Below are positions 13,519 to 35,724 of a stretch of 64,000 nucleotides of DNA, piece by piece. Origin of the DNA: Pelodera strongyloides (taxonomy: Eukaryota > Nematoda > Chromadorea > Rhabditida > Rhabditidae); assembly GCA_036852015.1 (NCBI GenBank), contig JAANDG010000619.1:20594-84593 (forward strand), given 5' to 3'. The position numbers and the translations under genes are program-made. The first letter of the stretch is position 1, and each line of letters opens with the position of its first letter. Below the pieces are notes generated by a model. It saw nothing but the letters and a program-made list of their open reading frames with translations. It was not told the DNA's origin and did not search any database.

Positions 13519-13768
13519 TTTTATTCTTCAGGCTGCGATACCGCTTGTACTATATTTCTGTATTCTGTTCTGAGGACCGACCGACGTTCACTGCCTGCTG
13601 TGAACCTACCTACGGCTGGGTGTTTTGAAAACAACAACGGCTCCTCTTCGTCCTGTGCTCCTTCTGTTTCACTGAATGGTCTTCTTCATTGACTGGGACA
13701 CTGGAACTTGGAACTGTGTGACGCGCTCTCCTATTGATCGGTGATCCCGTCGATTCTCTATTCATAAC
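13519..13768 (+). promoter_or_regulatory. Splice acceptor and 5'UTR of the GCK-III gene
   Basis: A strong pyrimidine tract and acceptor (TTTTTATTCTTCAG, ending at 13531) precedes 237 bases of leader. An in-frame TGA shortly upstream of 13769 shows that this ATG is the first usable one in its frame. The acceptor could serve an upstream untranslated exon or a spliced leader. Confidence 0.6.
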
Positions 13769-24993
<11,225 letters not shown>

Positions 24994-27581
24994 GAGCTAA
25001 ACAAGACTACTTCATTATAGTCAATGCACTGTACAGCCTCAGATAGAAGTAGCTGCTCTTTCGGCTTGCAACGTTTGGCTGTCACCTGCGGCGTGATCGA
25101 TATCTTTTTTCCTAGTAAGCATTTTGTTTTGTTTTGCTAGTATATTTAGTATCGGTTTAATTCATAATGCGAGATGTATGCAAATTGGGCTCGCGACTTG
25201 TAGGTTTCCTTCGTTGCTTTTTGTGCTATTTTCTGTCGTTTTCTTGACCAATTTTGGATTGTTCCGAGTTATGAAACCCATCAAAGAACTCGAACATTTT
25301 GCTGAAAGTTTCTGAATTTAAGCAGCTCAAAAATTGCCGATTGCCCCTTGTACAGTTTTTTGTGTGTATTTTTCACCTTTATGCCGGTTAGTGATGTCTA
25401 TCTATTGAAACCGTGTGTTGTTGGTTGCAATCTCTCGTTGTCCGCGGTGTTTCTTCTTGGTCCTTAATACTTCTTCACCTAATTATTAAAGCGGTATGGC
25501 ATGTGGTTTGTGAGGCGTATAGTAACCAATTGTGGTCCTATGTATTGTATGTCATTATGTGCTCTTCGGATCATCCTGTGTAGACGGCCGACTGCAAAAA
25601 GCTGCATGCAAAATACATGGGAGTGCTGTTGTCTATGCGTTTCGGAACCTAGTGCCATATCACTTTAAACTTTAAGTTTCTGTTACATACTGAAGCTCAT
25701 CCGTTTATTCAAGATTTTTAGATGATTTGCCCAACAGTTTCTTTTGCCGTAAGATTTTAGTTCACAATTTCACCGTTGCTATATGAAAAACTCGCTGCTC
25801 ACTCGTTTTTTATTGTACCATTTATTATTTATTTTATTTTGTAGTCCGTGTTATCAAAGCAATTGCGGTGTAATTATCGCTTCGTTTGGAAATAAGGTTA
25901 TTTTCGTTCATATTTTGCTTCTTTTCACTCGTTCTTTAGATTAGTGTTTTGTGTTTGCGACTGACTTTTCGTATGTTTTGGATTAGAATATTTTTGTTTT
26001 TTGTTTTTTTTTGTCCTTTAGTTTCATTGAAAATCTGTATGTGTGTGATTTTTACCTTTAATAACTTAAGCAATACTCCGAATGAAAACGGGATCTTTGT
26101 CACTTCACTTTTAGTATCAATTTTTAGTATTTATTTGTCTGATTAGTTAGCGACATCTGTCACATATATGTGTGAGGTTAGGCCAGGCAACGGTGTTTAA
26201 AGCGGTACGGCACGTGGTTTGTGAAGCGTGCTGGACAACTGCATTCCAAAGTATTATATTCAAATATTTGCCAGCCATTATGTGCCTTCCGGTGCATTAT
26301 GTGCGGGGCAGTTTGCGTACAATACAGGAAAATACAGCGGTTCAGCACAACCACTCGGTGTATCGATGTACGATTAATTATATGTTTTGGCGTAGTAGTG
26401 TCACTTGCATTCATTTGTGAAACTGTACAACCATTTTGTTGCACATGTCACAAAATTTGGCTCCTCGAGCATTTCTCTTCTTTTTATATATGTTTATTGA
26501 TAAATACAATCAAATTGACTTATGTATTCACTTATTTGACTTATTTTCCTCGTTCGATTCTGTTTTTTTGTTTGTTTATTATAAAAAAAATGAAGAAATA
26601 GTATTTATATCATTTGGTGTGAATTACTGTCTGATGATGTGCAAGTTGGGTGGGAACTGAAATGAAAATGCAAGAATGTTCCGGAAAGTTTTAAAGGGTT
26701 GAGTGTGGAGGTCCTTGAAGTTTTGTTCGTGTCCTCGGACGCGTTCTGTATAATAAAGGTATACCCCATTATTGTAGTAGAACACGTGGAAAGATGGTTT
26801 AGTTTGGAAAGGTATTGCGGTTTTTTTTGCCTAATAATAGTTTGAGTTTGAATAATAATAGGGAAAGCGCTTGTTTCGAAATGTGTTAAGTGTAAACACT
26901 GAACCGAAAACGCACCCCAATTTGACTAAATCTCGTGACACAAAATTATCACACAAAAGTAAACGTGTCCCTAATTTGGAGCTGTATTTTTTAATGCGCT
27001 ACCTGCCAGGGATTAATGAAAAAATTGTATCAATGATGTGAATGATGTCTTTGTATCTATTATCTGTACAATAATACATACAAATTGCCGTGTAAAGTTA
27101 CAACATTCAGGAGAAAGAAGAAATCCACTAAAGCACATTTTTATTCAATAAAATTCATACAGAAAAAATGAGACCAACATTTTCGCGGCTGCAAGGACCG
27201 GCGCAAACAATAGTAAGCAGTGTATGCATATATGGGTTATGAACGATTTTGAGTAAAGCATTTACTACAAATTTATGTACAACGTGGGAGGCTGAAGGAG
27301 GGCAAGTATCATATGCGAAGATGGCTGGGAAAAACACACACAAATTGAGAGAAAATGAATATTTTTGTATTTCTTTTATAATATCGAATTTAAATGGTAA
27401 GAAAAAGTGCAAGTAAGATCATAATAAAGCTAAGAAAATTGTACACCTGATATTCGTGAGTTAATGTACAAATTTGGCATACACTACACGTGAAAAAATA
27501 TACAACTCCGGCATAGCAACAGTGTGAGGCGCCTCGGTTACCTCAAAAATGTCGCGAACGGCACCGTTCTGTTTTGCTTTC
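24994..27581. other. Convergent 3' region between GCK-III and RING-UBL genes
   Basis: No exon supported. An AATAAA at 26752-26757 could end the kinase transcript, which would give a 3'UTR of about 1.75 kb containing a MITE (25490-25664). Near 27139 a minus-strand AATAAA could serve the opposing gene. Confidence 0.5.
25490..25664. mobile_element. MITE family D copy
   Basis: 175 bp between TTAA at 25486-25489 and 25665-25668. Ends AGCGGTATGGCATGTGG and inverted AGTGATATGGCACTAGG. Single-ended relatives lie at 26199-26235 and, inverted, about 39391-39425. Confidence 0.7.
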
Positions 27582-29367
27582 TCACGAAACTAGGAAAAAC
27601 TTAGTTTTGGCTAGGCCTCCAAGACTAGGCGCTCCGAGCGGAAGCGTGTCGCCTCTCTTCAGTCCGTAGTAACCGATCGTCTTATGATCTTTCATAGTTT
27701 TGCCTAGAAAGCAGTGGTTATGACGCCAAGATAAAATTATAGAACTTATGTGATACAATCATAGAACAGACTTGTTATTTTTTGCTCATTTTCATCGTAA
27801 AAACGGAATTCAAAAACAGAATAGTAGACATACCACCGAATTGAAGAAATTGGTCCGCAATTGGAGTATGATTGGCAATTTTGATAGCCTGCTTGAGCAT
27901 AGCAACCTCAAATGAAGTGGTGATGGTTTAATTTTTATTCTAGATTCACAACACAACACTGTCTTCATAAAATATGTTATATAGACGTAGACGACTCGAA
28001 AATAACTCTACACAACTTGATTAATTGATTAATATAATTTGTAGTGGACAGAAGTTATTCCGGAGGGAGTACCCACCGTTTGCTCTGACTTGACGTCGAT
28101 AGGCACCGACTTACCAGCATAGTTTCGCACGTAAATACGGAACGCCTAGACATGATTTGCCATTAGAGATGGATGGATGGATCCGCTCACTACGGAAACC
28201 AACTATTTAAAAAATTTCCACAAAAAATACGCTCCCAGTGCCGCATTGGAACCAGGCTTTTTGGTTTACTCTATTCCAGCTTTTTGAGTTCTGACTATGG
28301 TTGTTGGGGAATCTTCATTTGCTAACAGTTCTCAATTTTGCGTATTATGCAAAACGGTTTCCGCAGTCACGTTCGACTAATATACTAGTTTTGTACGGAA
28401 AAGTGGGGGAAGTCTTATTGCTCCTGCGTTGAAAAACTATAAGAAATAAGTAAAAAAAACACCGTATTTGGAGGAGGAATGGAATCATCGTCATCGCTGA
28501 CGAAAAGATCTTCCAACTGCCTTGCTGTCAACTAAACGCACACTTTTAGGAGAAGTGCAGTTTTTGGAATAAGACATTCTTAAAATCATAGTTTTTTCCT
28601 GCTAATGATAAGGATTTCTCCAAAAAAAAAATCATCAACCAAATAAAACGTACGTCAATTTCCTTATTCTGAATACGCCGCAGAGTACAGTTCTCTCGAT
28701 GCAGTGCTATAGAATTGAATTATGAGTTTATACCATTCTCCAATTGTTAGACAAACAACAGTCAAATTGAGTTGAATTGCTCAATTGAACAACATATGAC
28801 CTAGACTACGCTAAGCCTGGGTCGTCAAAGGATGTTTAACGTAAGGCATTTAAAAAATATCTATCCTATTACATGTTAGGCTTCCAAACAAACTCACTCT
28901 CTACATCGGTGGATACCTTGAAATCGGCTGATCTGCTATAAGCGGAATTGCACGTACCACATCGACTAAAACATACATGTTACCAGGATTAATAATTGGA
29001 TTCTCCTACATTTCTAATTAGTTATTACCACTAACACTAACTCATACATCTTTCCGCTATTACACGTGTTCACACGAGTACCGCCAACAATACTGACAAA
29101 TCTGGTAATTAAAACGGTATAACATCCGGTTTTTGGAACGCGTATATATTTTAGAACTGCATTCCTACGTACTCATGCTAAGTGGGATCGAATTGAGACA
29201 TTTGCATACAAGTAATCCAACAAACGTTTCAAAACCGGGTGTTATACCGCTTAAAATCAATTTGCACATAAGTTTCTTTAAAACGTACCCGCTCTTCTTG
29301 CAACAGCTCAGGCACATTGAGTGAAGGCATTCAGGAATCACGTGCGGGCGGATAGTGCTTTCGTTGT
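27582..29367 (-). CDS. RING-type zinc finger plus ubiquitin-like domain protein (5' end missing)
   Basis: Seven exons join in phase: 29367-29289, 28965-28898, 28706-28654, 28531-28463, 28145-28077, 27906-27834, 27703-27582 (stop). The first two give PHVIPECLHSMCLSCCKKSG followed by RCGTCN. This fits the second half of a RING finger (C-x-H-x2-C-x2-C ... C-x2-C). After an acidic stretch (SDDDDS) comes a ubiquitin-fold segment of about 70 residues: FRIYVRNYAGKSVPIDV, a helix AMLKQAIKIANHTPI, QFLQFGGKTMKDHKTIGYYG, GDTLPL. No C-terminal di-glycine follows, so it is a fixed domain and not a conjugated modifier. RING proteins are usually E3 ligases; that role is inferred. The exon with the first Cys-x2-Cys pair and the start codon was not found up to about 30.7 kb; it may be far upstream, or the gene may be truncated. 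Confidence 0.75.
29113..29250. mobile_element. MITE family A copy in RING-UBL intron
   Basis: 138 bp between TTAA at 29109-29112 and 29251-29254. Diverged ends: AACGGTATAACATCCGG and inverted AGCGGTATAACACCCGG, with GTTTTGAAACG inside. It lies between the RING half-exons. Confidence 0.7.
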
Positions 29368-30707
29368 CTAAAACTAACACATATAAACATATAATTGAAA
29401 GACAAGCTGACAAGAATATATTGTAGCGACTAGCGCACCCGCCTTTCTTATATATGACCCTTATTACCGTAACCGTTCACTATTAGTACGTGTAATCACG
29501 AGTAGATTCTCTGAACCGTAACCTTATAGTTTAGTATTAGTTATCACTCCTCAGTTGTAGGATTGATTTATTCTTGTAGTAGTTCAATGAGTTCGGCTTA
29601 GTTCCGTATTCAACCTGGCAGTAAAGGGGTCCTAATTTATATTTTCATTCTCCGCATATCGTCGTCAACGGATACGTACGTTTATAATTGAGAGGTTCTC
29701 ATTTATTGCTCTCCCACTTTGCTATCTTGTGGTTTCCTGTAAGACCTTGCTAGCACTCTTCTAACGCAACGTGAGCTTGAGGTCTCGTAGTAGTGCCCAA
29801 GTGACCGTTGGAACGCGTAAGTAAACCGACCAGCGTAGGTTAGGCTGAGTAAGTAAACCAGCGCCTATTTGTATTGAAGTTGTTCTTTGTGCATGTCTTA
29901 TTGAAACTATTTCTACCTGTTTTCAGTGGAATAATAAACCTTATATACAACGGTTGTATTCTGGACTTCGGGTCGAAGGCTGCATTACGGTCTTTATAGA
30001 TAGAATTTCCAAAGGACTGGCCAGTAAAATATAGACCATGTGTTTTTGCGCCAGGTGTTACAATATCGTTTTTCAGCTGTCAATATACTGACAATGCTCC
30101 CGACTAAGGTTATGCATATTTCTTTGCAAAATATCCGCATACAATATCTTTTGCTTACATGGGTATGGGTATGGTATGCAGGTAACCTCATCATACCATC
30201 ATCATACCCATACGATACGTTTCATATGCTATTGTAGAAACTCCGTTTCTCTAGTCTATCACTCCTAGAGTTAGAGTTCAAATAAATTTGTTTTGGATAA
30301 GTATTTTTTTCAATTCTTTCTTACATTCAATTAGATTCGAAGTAAACACGAAAATAGAGTGACTGCGACCCTTCAAAGCCCTACAACAGTAGGTTTTTGA
30401 AACGTAAAATGTTTTTGGAACGAAAAAATGCGTAATGTATGTAAATCCAATGAGTACGCAATTTTTCAGAACAATGATATTCATCTGCATACAGCATGAA
30501 GATAATACAGTTGTTTAGCAATCAGCATCCGCTTCAAAACCGGCCCTTTTATCGCTTTGAGGGGATGCGCGACCTCAAATTTGACTATCGATTGGTTGAC
30601 TACCGAAAAAATTTCTGTGGTATGAAAATTCATCTATTCACTGCATTTCAAAAGTTTATTTGAAAAAATTAGGCAATCAATCGATATCCAACTTCGAGGT
30701 CTTGTCA
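29368..30707. other. Intergenic, nothing recognised
   Basis: No exon supported on either strand. About 30160-30210 contains short inverted ATGGGTATGGT/ATACCCAT sequences. Around 30387-30565 diverged GTTTTTGAAACG and CAAAACCGGCCC pieces suggest an eroded family A MITE. Confidence 0.5.
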
Positions 30708-30833
30708 CTGTAAGGAGCTAAATTTAAGGTAAAGTAATAAATTTAATATCCTTATTGAATGGAGGAGAATCTGTAAGGAGCTAAATTTAAGGTAAAGTAA
30801 TAAATTTAATATCCTTATTGAATGGAGGAGAAT
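30708..30833 (+). repeat. 63-bp perfect tandem duplication
   Basis: 30708-30770 (CTGTAAGGAGCTAAATTTAA...) is repeated without change at 30771-30833, directly against the foldback element at 30835. The second copy ends in the element's target site. Confidence 0.9.
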
Positions 30834-30834
30834 C

Positions 30835-31640
30835 GGTGCAATCTTAGAAAAGGGGCGCATCGCCGCGACGCCCCGCCGCGCGCGACGTCGCACGGCCGCA
30901 CTCTCATTTTCTCTGACAGAGAGAGAGGGAATATTTCCCTCTCTACATTCCCTCTCTATTTTCGCTCTTTGCATTCCCTCTCTATTTTCCCTCTCTATTT
31001 CCCCCTCTCATTCCCTCTCTAAGTTTCTCTCTCCGTCTCCGTCTGTCTCCGTCTACCTCTCTCTCTATCTTTCTATGTTTCACTCTCTGTTTTCAGTCTC
31101 TCTCTCTATTTTCCATCTGTACTTCTTTCTCTGTTTTCTCTCTCTCTCCCTGTTTCCGTCTCTGTTTCTCTGAAGAAGGATTGAGAGAGTGAAAGAGAGA
31201 GAAGCAAACACAGAGAGAGAAAATAGAGAGGGTGAAACACAGAGAGGGACTCACATAAGAGAGAGAGAGAGAGAGAGAAAGATAAGAGACACACATAAGA
31301 GGGAAACAGAGAGAGAGAGACAAAGGGGGAAATCGAGAGAGTGAAATACAGAGGGAAAATAGAGAGAGAGAGAGAGAGAGAGAAAACAGAGAGGGAAACA
31401 GAGAGGGAAAATAAAGACGGAAAATAGAGAGAGAAACATAGCATAGCGAGGGAAAGCAGAGAGAGAAACATAGGAGGGAAAATAGAGAGGGAATGCAAAG
31501 AGGGAAAATAGAGAGGGAATGTAGAGAGGGAAAATAGAGAGGGAAATATTCCCTCTCTCTCTGTCAGAGAAAATGAGAGTGCGGCCGTGCGACGTCGCGC
31601 GCGGCGGCGCGGCGATGCGCCCCTTTTCTAAGATTGCACC
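30835..31640. mobile_element. 806-bp foldback transposon with 8-bp target duplication
   Basis: Ends GGTGCAATCTTAGAAAAGGG and the exact inverse, with arms of at least 100 bp that include a GC-rich block (CGCGCGACGTCGCACGGCCG). Flanking 8-mers GGAGAATC at 30827-30834 and 31641-31648 are identical. The interior is almost pure (GA/GGAAA) purine on one half and pyrimidine on the other, so it can fold completely. An 8-bp duplication suggests a hAT or P-type transposase in trans. It encodes no protein; long frames here are low-complexity artefacts. Confidence 0.88.
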
Positions 31641-31648
31641 GGAGAATC

Positions 31649-32004
31649 GATACGAAAATAAAAAGAGGACGAATTGGTGATCCCATCCATCCCTTTAAAA
31701 GTCAAAAGTCTTAAAACCCACATTCTTCCATGCAGATTGGGCATGTAGGACGTCCCATTATCTGCAAAAAAACGAACGTTTAGCAAGATGTTAAGGCGAA
31801 TAATTGCCTGGTTTTGAACCGTAGGTCGCGCAACTACATTCCTATGTGTTGCATGCAGCTGAATGCAATTAGCCTAAAATCGCCAGTATCGCGCACATCA
31901 GTATACACTACACGGTGGTACAGCGGCAAACATAAACACGGCAACAGGCAGTTATGCCGCTTGAACACGAGATTGTGACAGCATTTAGGCTATGCAACAA
32001 GTAG
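31649..32004. other. Intergenic, nothing recognised
   Basis: No exon or intact element seen. Short pieces such as GGCAGTTATGCCGCTTGAAC near 31945-31965 look like eroded MITE ends. Confidence 0.45.
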
Positions 32005-32473
32005 AGGGTCCGGCCCATTTCGGGCCACCGCTATTTTTGAATACTACAGTACTTTTCCAATTTTCATGTTCAACATTCACGCAGTAACCAGAAATTTACC
32101 ATTGCCAGGCATACCAACAATATCGCAGTTGTCACACCTTTTCGCGCTAATTGGACAATATTATTATATAAAGGAGAAGAGGTTACTTTTTTGTTTGTGT
32201 TAACGCAACGTAAATTAGACTATCTAAAGGCTATAAAACGAAAGCTAGGGGCGTGGCGATTGCGATATTGGCCAATCAACGCGAGTGGGTCAATGGGCGT
32301 GACAACTGCGATAGATTCCTATGTATGTGTTCCTGTGCTGGGCATTGTAAATTAGTGGCTACTGCGTGAATGTTGCACACGAAAAAAAAAAAAATATTGC
32401 ATCCTACTATATTTGACACGGAGAGTCAGATGAAGTGATCAAAAATAGGGGTTACCTGTAATGGGCCTGACCC
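32005..32473. mobile_element. Diverged family B MITE with internal insertion
   Basis: Left end AGGGTCCGGCCCATTTC and right end inverted AGGGTCAGGCCCATTAC. Internal blocks (CACGCAGTA, ACAACTGCGAT, TTGACACGGAGA) match the family B element at 33629-34036. TTAA remains only on the right (32474-32477). About 60 bp near 32160-32240 interrupts the match. Confidence 0.75.
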
Positions 32474-32477
32474 TTTA

Positions 32478-33311
32478 ATAGAATAAACTCGAACAAGGAA
32501 TGGTAAAGGGCCCAATCAGCAAAAAAAAACAATGCGCGAACTCAAAAAAAACGTAGAGATAAAGCTAATGGTTCCCATAAGCTGCTAGAAATCTAGAAAG
32601 AATCAATTATTTTACTGCTTGAACTATTTACGCGTTTTTTTTTTGTGAGAAAATTTATCACGAAACTAGTCGATCGATTCCTTATTATTGATTTGTTAGC
32701 TTGCTGCCTAATGTGGCTAGCAACCAATCGATACGATCCCTTAGAAAAATAATACTAATGTAATGGTTAACCAGCCAGAAATACGGCTACAACTCACATG
32801 ATGTGGGAATTAGAAAGTTAATTAGAAAGTTATTATAGGCCAGTTGGAAGGTTCTAGAACACGGTAGAACACGGCTAATGATACCTAGCCAACAAGGTAG
32901 ACTACGGTAGCCGGTGGGCCGAATAGTGAGCTAAAGGCGCTGATTACGAAAAGACTGCCGGTTTTTTAAACTTATGCCAAACATTGCATACCCAAGTATC
33001 ACGTGCAAATGAGCACTATTTGAAAACAAATCACACTTAGCATAAATACATAGACAAAGAAACTAATTTGTAATTGGTCATGAACTTTTAAATGAGAACA
33101 CGAGATGTAAACTTATAATGAAAAGCAATTTCTGAGGGTTGCACTTGTTTATTACAAAACAAGTTTTCTTTGTCTAGAGTAAATGATGGACTTGCCAATT
33201 ACTCAGTTACCAGTTACCCAGCTATCGGTTAGTTTGGAAAAGCTTGTAATAAATCCCAGTGGACTAACCACTCAAAAAACAACCACTTGCGGTTCAGTGG
33301 TATTTCAGTGT
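32478..33311. other. Intergenic, nothing recognised
   Basis: AT-rich sequence with A- and T-runs; no exon, RNA gene or intact element that I can support. Confidence 0.45.
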
Positions 33312-34099
33312 GACATGCAACTACATATTCGGCTATGCTCGGTGATCGGTTTGAATCCTGAATATGGTAGACTTAATAATAGGAATAGCAAGTAAAAGTG
33401 TTCACCGATTTTGATAATAATTAAAGGTTAAAGGTGCATAAGCATAAACAGCATATTATACAAGAATTATTTTCTTGATATTCCTGTTCCCTGTTCCAGA
33501 CATTCAGATAGATTCCACAGTAGATGTTCTGATTGTTGTTGTACAACGTTACGCTGATCAATTGACATGCAACTACATATTCGGCTATGCTCGGTGCTCG
33601 GTTTGAATCCTGAATATGGTAGACTTAAAGGGTCAGGCCCATTTCAAATTACCCTTATTTTTGATGACTCCATCGGATTCTCCGTTTCAAATATAGTAGG
33701 CTGAATTTTTTTTCCAATTTTCAGTCGCAAGATTCACGCAGTATTCAGCAATTTACCATGGCCAGCCATACCCAACTATTTATCGCAGTTGTCACGCCCC
33801 TCCGCGCTAATTGGGCAATATGCTCTATTGGGCGTGGCAATTCGATGTTGCCCAATTAGCGCGAAGGGGCGGGACAACTGCGATAAATAGTTGGGTATGG
33901 CTGGCCATGGTAAATTGCTGAATACTGCGTGAATTTTGCGACTGAAAATTGGAAAAAAATTCAGCCTACTATATTTGAAACGGAGAATCCGATGGAGTCA
34001 TCAAAAATAGGGGTAATTTGAAATGGGCCTGACCCTTTAATAATAGGAATAGCAAGTAAAAGTGTTCACCGATCTTGATAATAAATAAAGGTTAAAGGA
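33312..34099 (+). repeat. Local direct duplication, one copy interrupted by a transposon
   Basis: 33312-33436 and 33562-34099 share GACATGCAACTACATATTCG through AATAAAGGTTAAAGG. The second copy carries the family B element exactly at a TTAA. The first copy keeps the uninterrupted GTAGACTTAATAATAGG, so it is the empty site. Confidence 0.92.
33629..34036. mobile_element. 408-bp palindromic TTAA transposon (family B)
   Basis: Near-perfect inverted arms beginning AGGGTCAGGCCCATTTCAAA. TTAA duplicated at 33625-33628 and 34037-34040; the empty site is at 33373-33376. TTAA duplication is the hallmark of piggyBac-type integration, though the termini differ from the canonical CCC start. No coding capacity. 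Confidence 0.92.
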
Positions 34100-34167
34100 T
34101 AAAGCTAGGGCTGTTCTTCAGGGCCCCGAAGGGGTCCCTGCAGTCCGCTCTGGTCTAACGAAGTAGT

Positions 34168-34345
34168 GCGCTCGAAATAACGGCCGGTTTTTGAAACGCA
34201 TCGTGGATAACTGAGATCTTACGTATTTATGCTAATTTACTCGAATTCAGCTCGATTTTTGATTTTAATTTATGATCATTTGCATAAGCTGCATAAGAAG
34301 CTGGTGTACTCGATGTGTTTCAAAAACCGGCCGGTATTGCGCTTC
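34168..34345. mobile_element. Family A MITE, ends eroded
   Basis: Ends GAAATAACGGCCGGTTTTTG and inverted GCAATACCGGCCGGTTTTTG with AAACGCATCG/AAACACATCG inside. The flanking TTAA is no longer present. Confidence 0.75.
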
Positions 34346-34606
34346 CAGGCCACCCTTAGAAGATAGGCAAGACATCGATCATCACATATCTTATTACCAG
34401 CCGTTCGAAGAGCCCTACGGGCTCTTCTCCGACTGGAGGAATCGGCCTTCGGCCGATTGTTACACACTGTTCAAAAAAACTTTCATTTACGTTTATGTGG
34501 AAACGTATAATTTGGTTCTGGACTTCAGCGTTTTTGCAACTCATGCAAATTTGCTATCGCACTTCTCTTCTCCTATAATATCTCCTATAATATCCTCGAC
34601 ATATAA

Positions 34607-34689
34607 GCTAGCATAGCTCAACAGGTAGAGCGTTGGACTGTGAATCGAGAGATTGTGTGCTGCTGTGGGTTCGAATCCCGCCAGCGGCA
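34607..34689 (+). pseudogene. tRNA-like sequence, anticodon-loop CTGTGAA (His-type GTG)
   Basis: Has an A-box-like TAGCTCAACAGGTAGAGCG, anticodon loop CTGTGAA, a long variable region and a T arm GTGGGTTCGAATCCCGC. The acceptor stem pairs poorly (GCTAGCA against CAGCGGC) and the anticodon stem has a mismatch, so it is probably not a working tRNA. The long variable arm is unlike ordinary tRNA-His. Confidence 0.55.
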
Positions 34690-34894
34690 AAGATTTTGTA
34701 TGTTCTCTTTCGATTGTGAATAGAAAATTTTCTTTATGAAAGGATTTCGTTATGTTCACACAAACAAAAAAGTAAACTCTTCTCCTTTATATAATAAGAT
34801 ATAAAGGAGAAGAGTTTACTTTTTTGTTTGTGTGAACATAACGAAATCGTTTCATAAAGAAAATTGTCTATTGGCAAACAGCATACAAAATCAT

Positions 34895-34977
34895 TGCCGC
34901 AGGCGAGATTCGAACCCACAGCAGCGCACAACCTCTCGATTCATAGTCCAACGCTCTACCTGTTGAGCTATGCTAGC
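34895..34977 (-). pseudogene. tRNA-like sequence, inverted partner (anticodon position ATG)
   Basis: Inverted copy of the sequence at 34607-34689 with about five differences, including ATG for GTG in the anticodon position. Same A and B box remnants, same poor acceptor stem. Confidence 0.55.
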
Positions 34978-35183
34978 TTATCCTTATCACAAGGATAATC
35001 CTCTGTCCTACATACAGCACCTTCAATGGCAAATTTGCATGGTAGTATTAGTCGAGTGGAGATCCAAACTGATTACTATACGTTTCCACAATCAGAGACG
35101 TTTTAAATAGGGAAATAATCGGCCGAAGGCCGATTCCTCCAGTCGGAGAAGAGCCCGTAGGGCTCTTCGAACGGCTGGTATCA

Positions 35184-35724
35184 AATAGATGCAAAGTGAT
35201 GATTTCGGCGCCAAATACAAGGGGTCAATGGAAAGCACCAAACGGAACATCGGCAATTACACCACGGGAGAAATTGCACACCCTGACAGGTCAACGGAAT
35301 AATTGATCAGACCACAGAAAAACCGGCTGTAGCCGGTCACCAAATGGTTTGAGCTTGCACTTGTTTCAAAAATACTACAACTCTTTTTTTTTAACGATGT
35401 AGTATCATTGAGCGCTATTCTGTATTGAACTGAATGAACGATAAATTTACAATGTGTTGCGTATGTGCGTATGTGTGTGCGTATATGTGAGGGTGTATGC
35501 GTGTGTAAGTGTATCGTGCGTGTGTACGTGTGTGCGTGTGTGCTGTGTGCGTGTGTGTCGTGCGCGTTTGCGTGTGTGCTCATCTTTCACTTCGTTCAGT
35601 CGGCTATACTTGCAGAAAAATAAGGAAAAACATTGTGTGTCGTATGTGCATCCAATTCTTCACTGCAAGTGTTCACTTTTCATGTTTATTAATACTTATT
35701 ACATCAGTGACCAATTTGTTTGTC
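35184..35724. repeat. Intergenic with TG-rich low-complexity tract
   Basis: About 35455-35580 is a degenerate (TG/CGTG)n tract. A minus-strand AATAAA (TTTATT at 35685-35690) lies 35 bases past the stop of the secreted-protein gene and is a good poly(A) signal. Confidence 0.75.

Larger units (their letters stand above)
34397..35178. mobile_element. 782-bp palindromic element with hairpins and tRNA-like arms
   Basis: Inverted ends CCAGCCGTTCGAAGAGCCC flanked by TA on both sides (34395-34396, 35179-35180). Each end contains two perfect internal hairpins: GAAGAGCCCTACGGGCTCTTC-type and AATCGGCCTTCGGCCGATT. Each arm also contains one tRNA-like sequence, and the centre (about 34741-34850) is a second long palindrome. 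A TA target suggests a Tc1/mariner- or similar-type origin, but the internal hairpins are not usual there. Confidence 0.8.

Noticed and set aside
31093..31498. Overlapping Ser/Leu-rich frames of 60-130 codons
   Set aside because: They are translations of the GAGA/CTCT low-complexity interior of the foldback transposon.
34272..34616. 114-codon plus-strand frame
   Set aside because: It spans the right end of a MITE and the hairpin-bearing arm of the palindromic element; no protein-like features.
34607..34977. Functional tRNA-His genes
   Set aside because: Acceptor stems do not pair, the anticodon stem has a mismatch and the variable region is too long for His; kept as tRNA-like pseudogenes.
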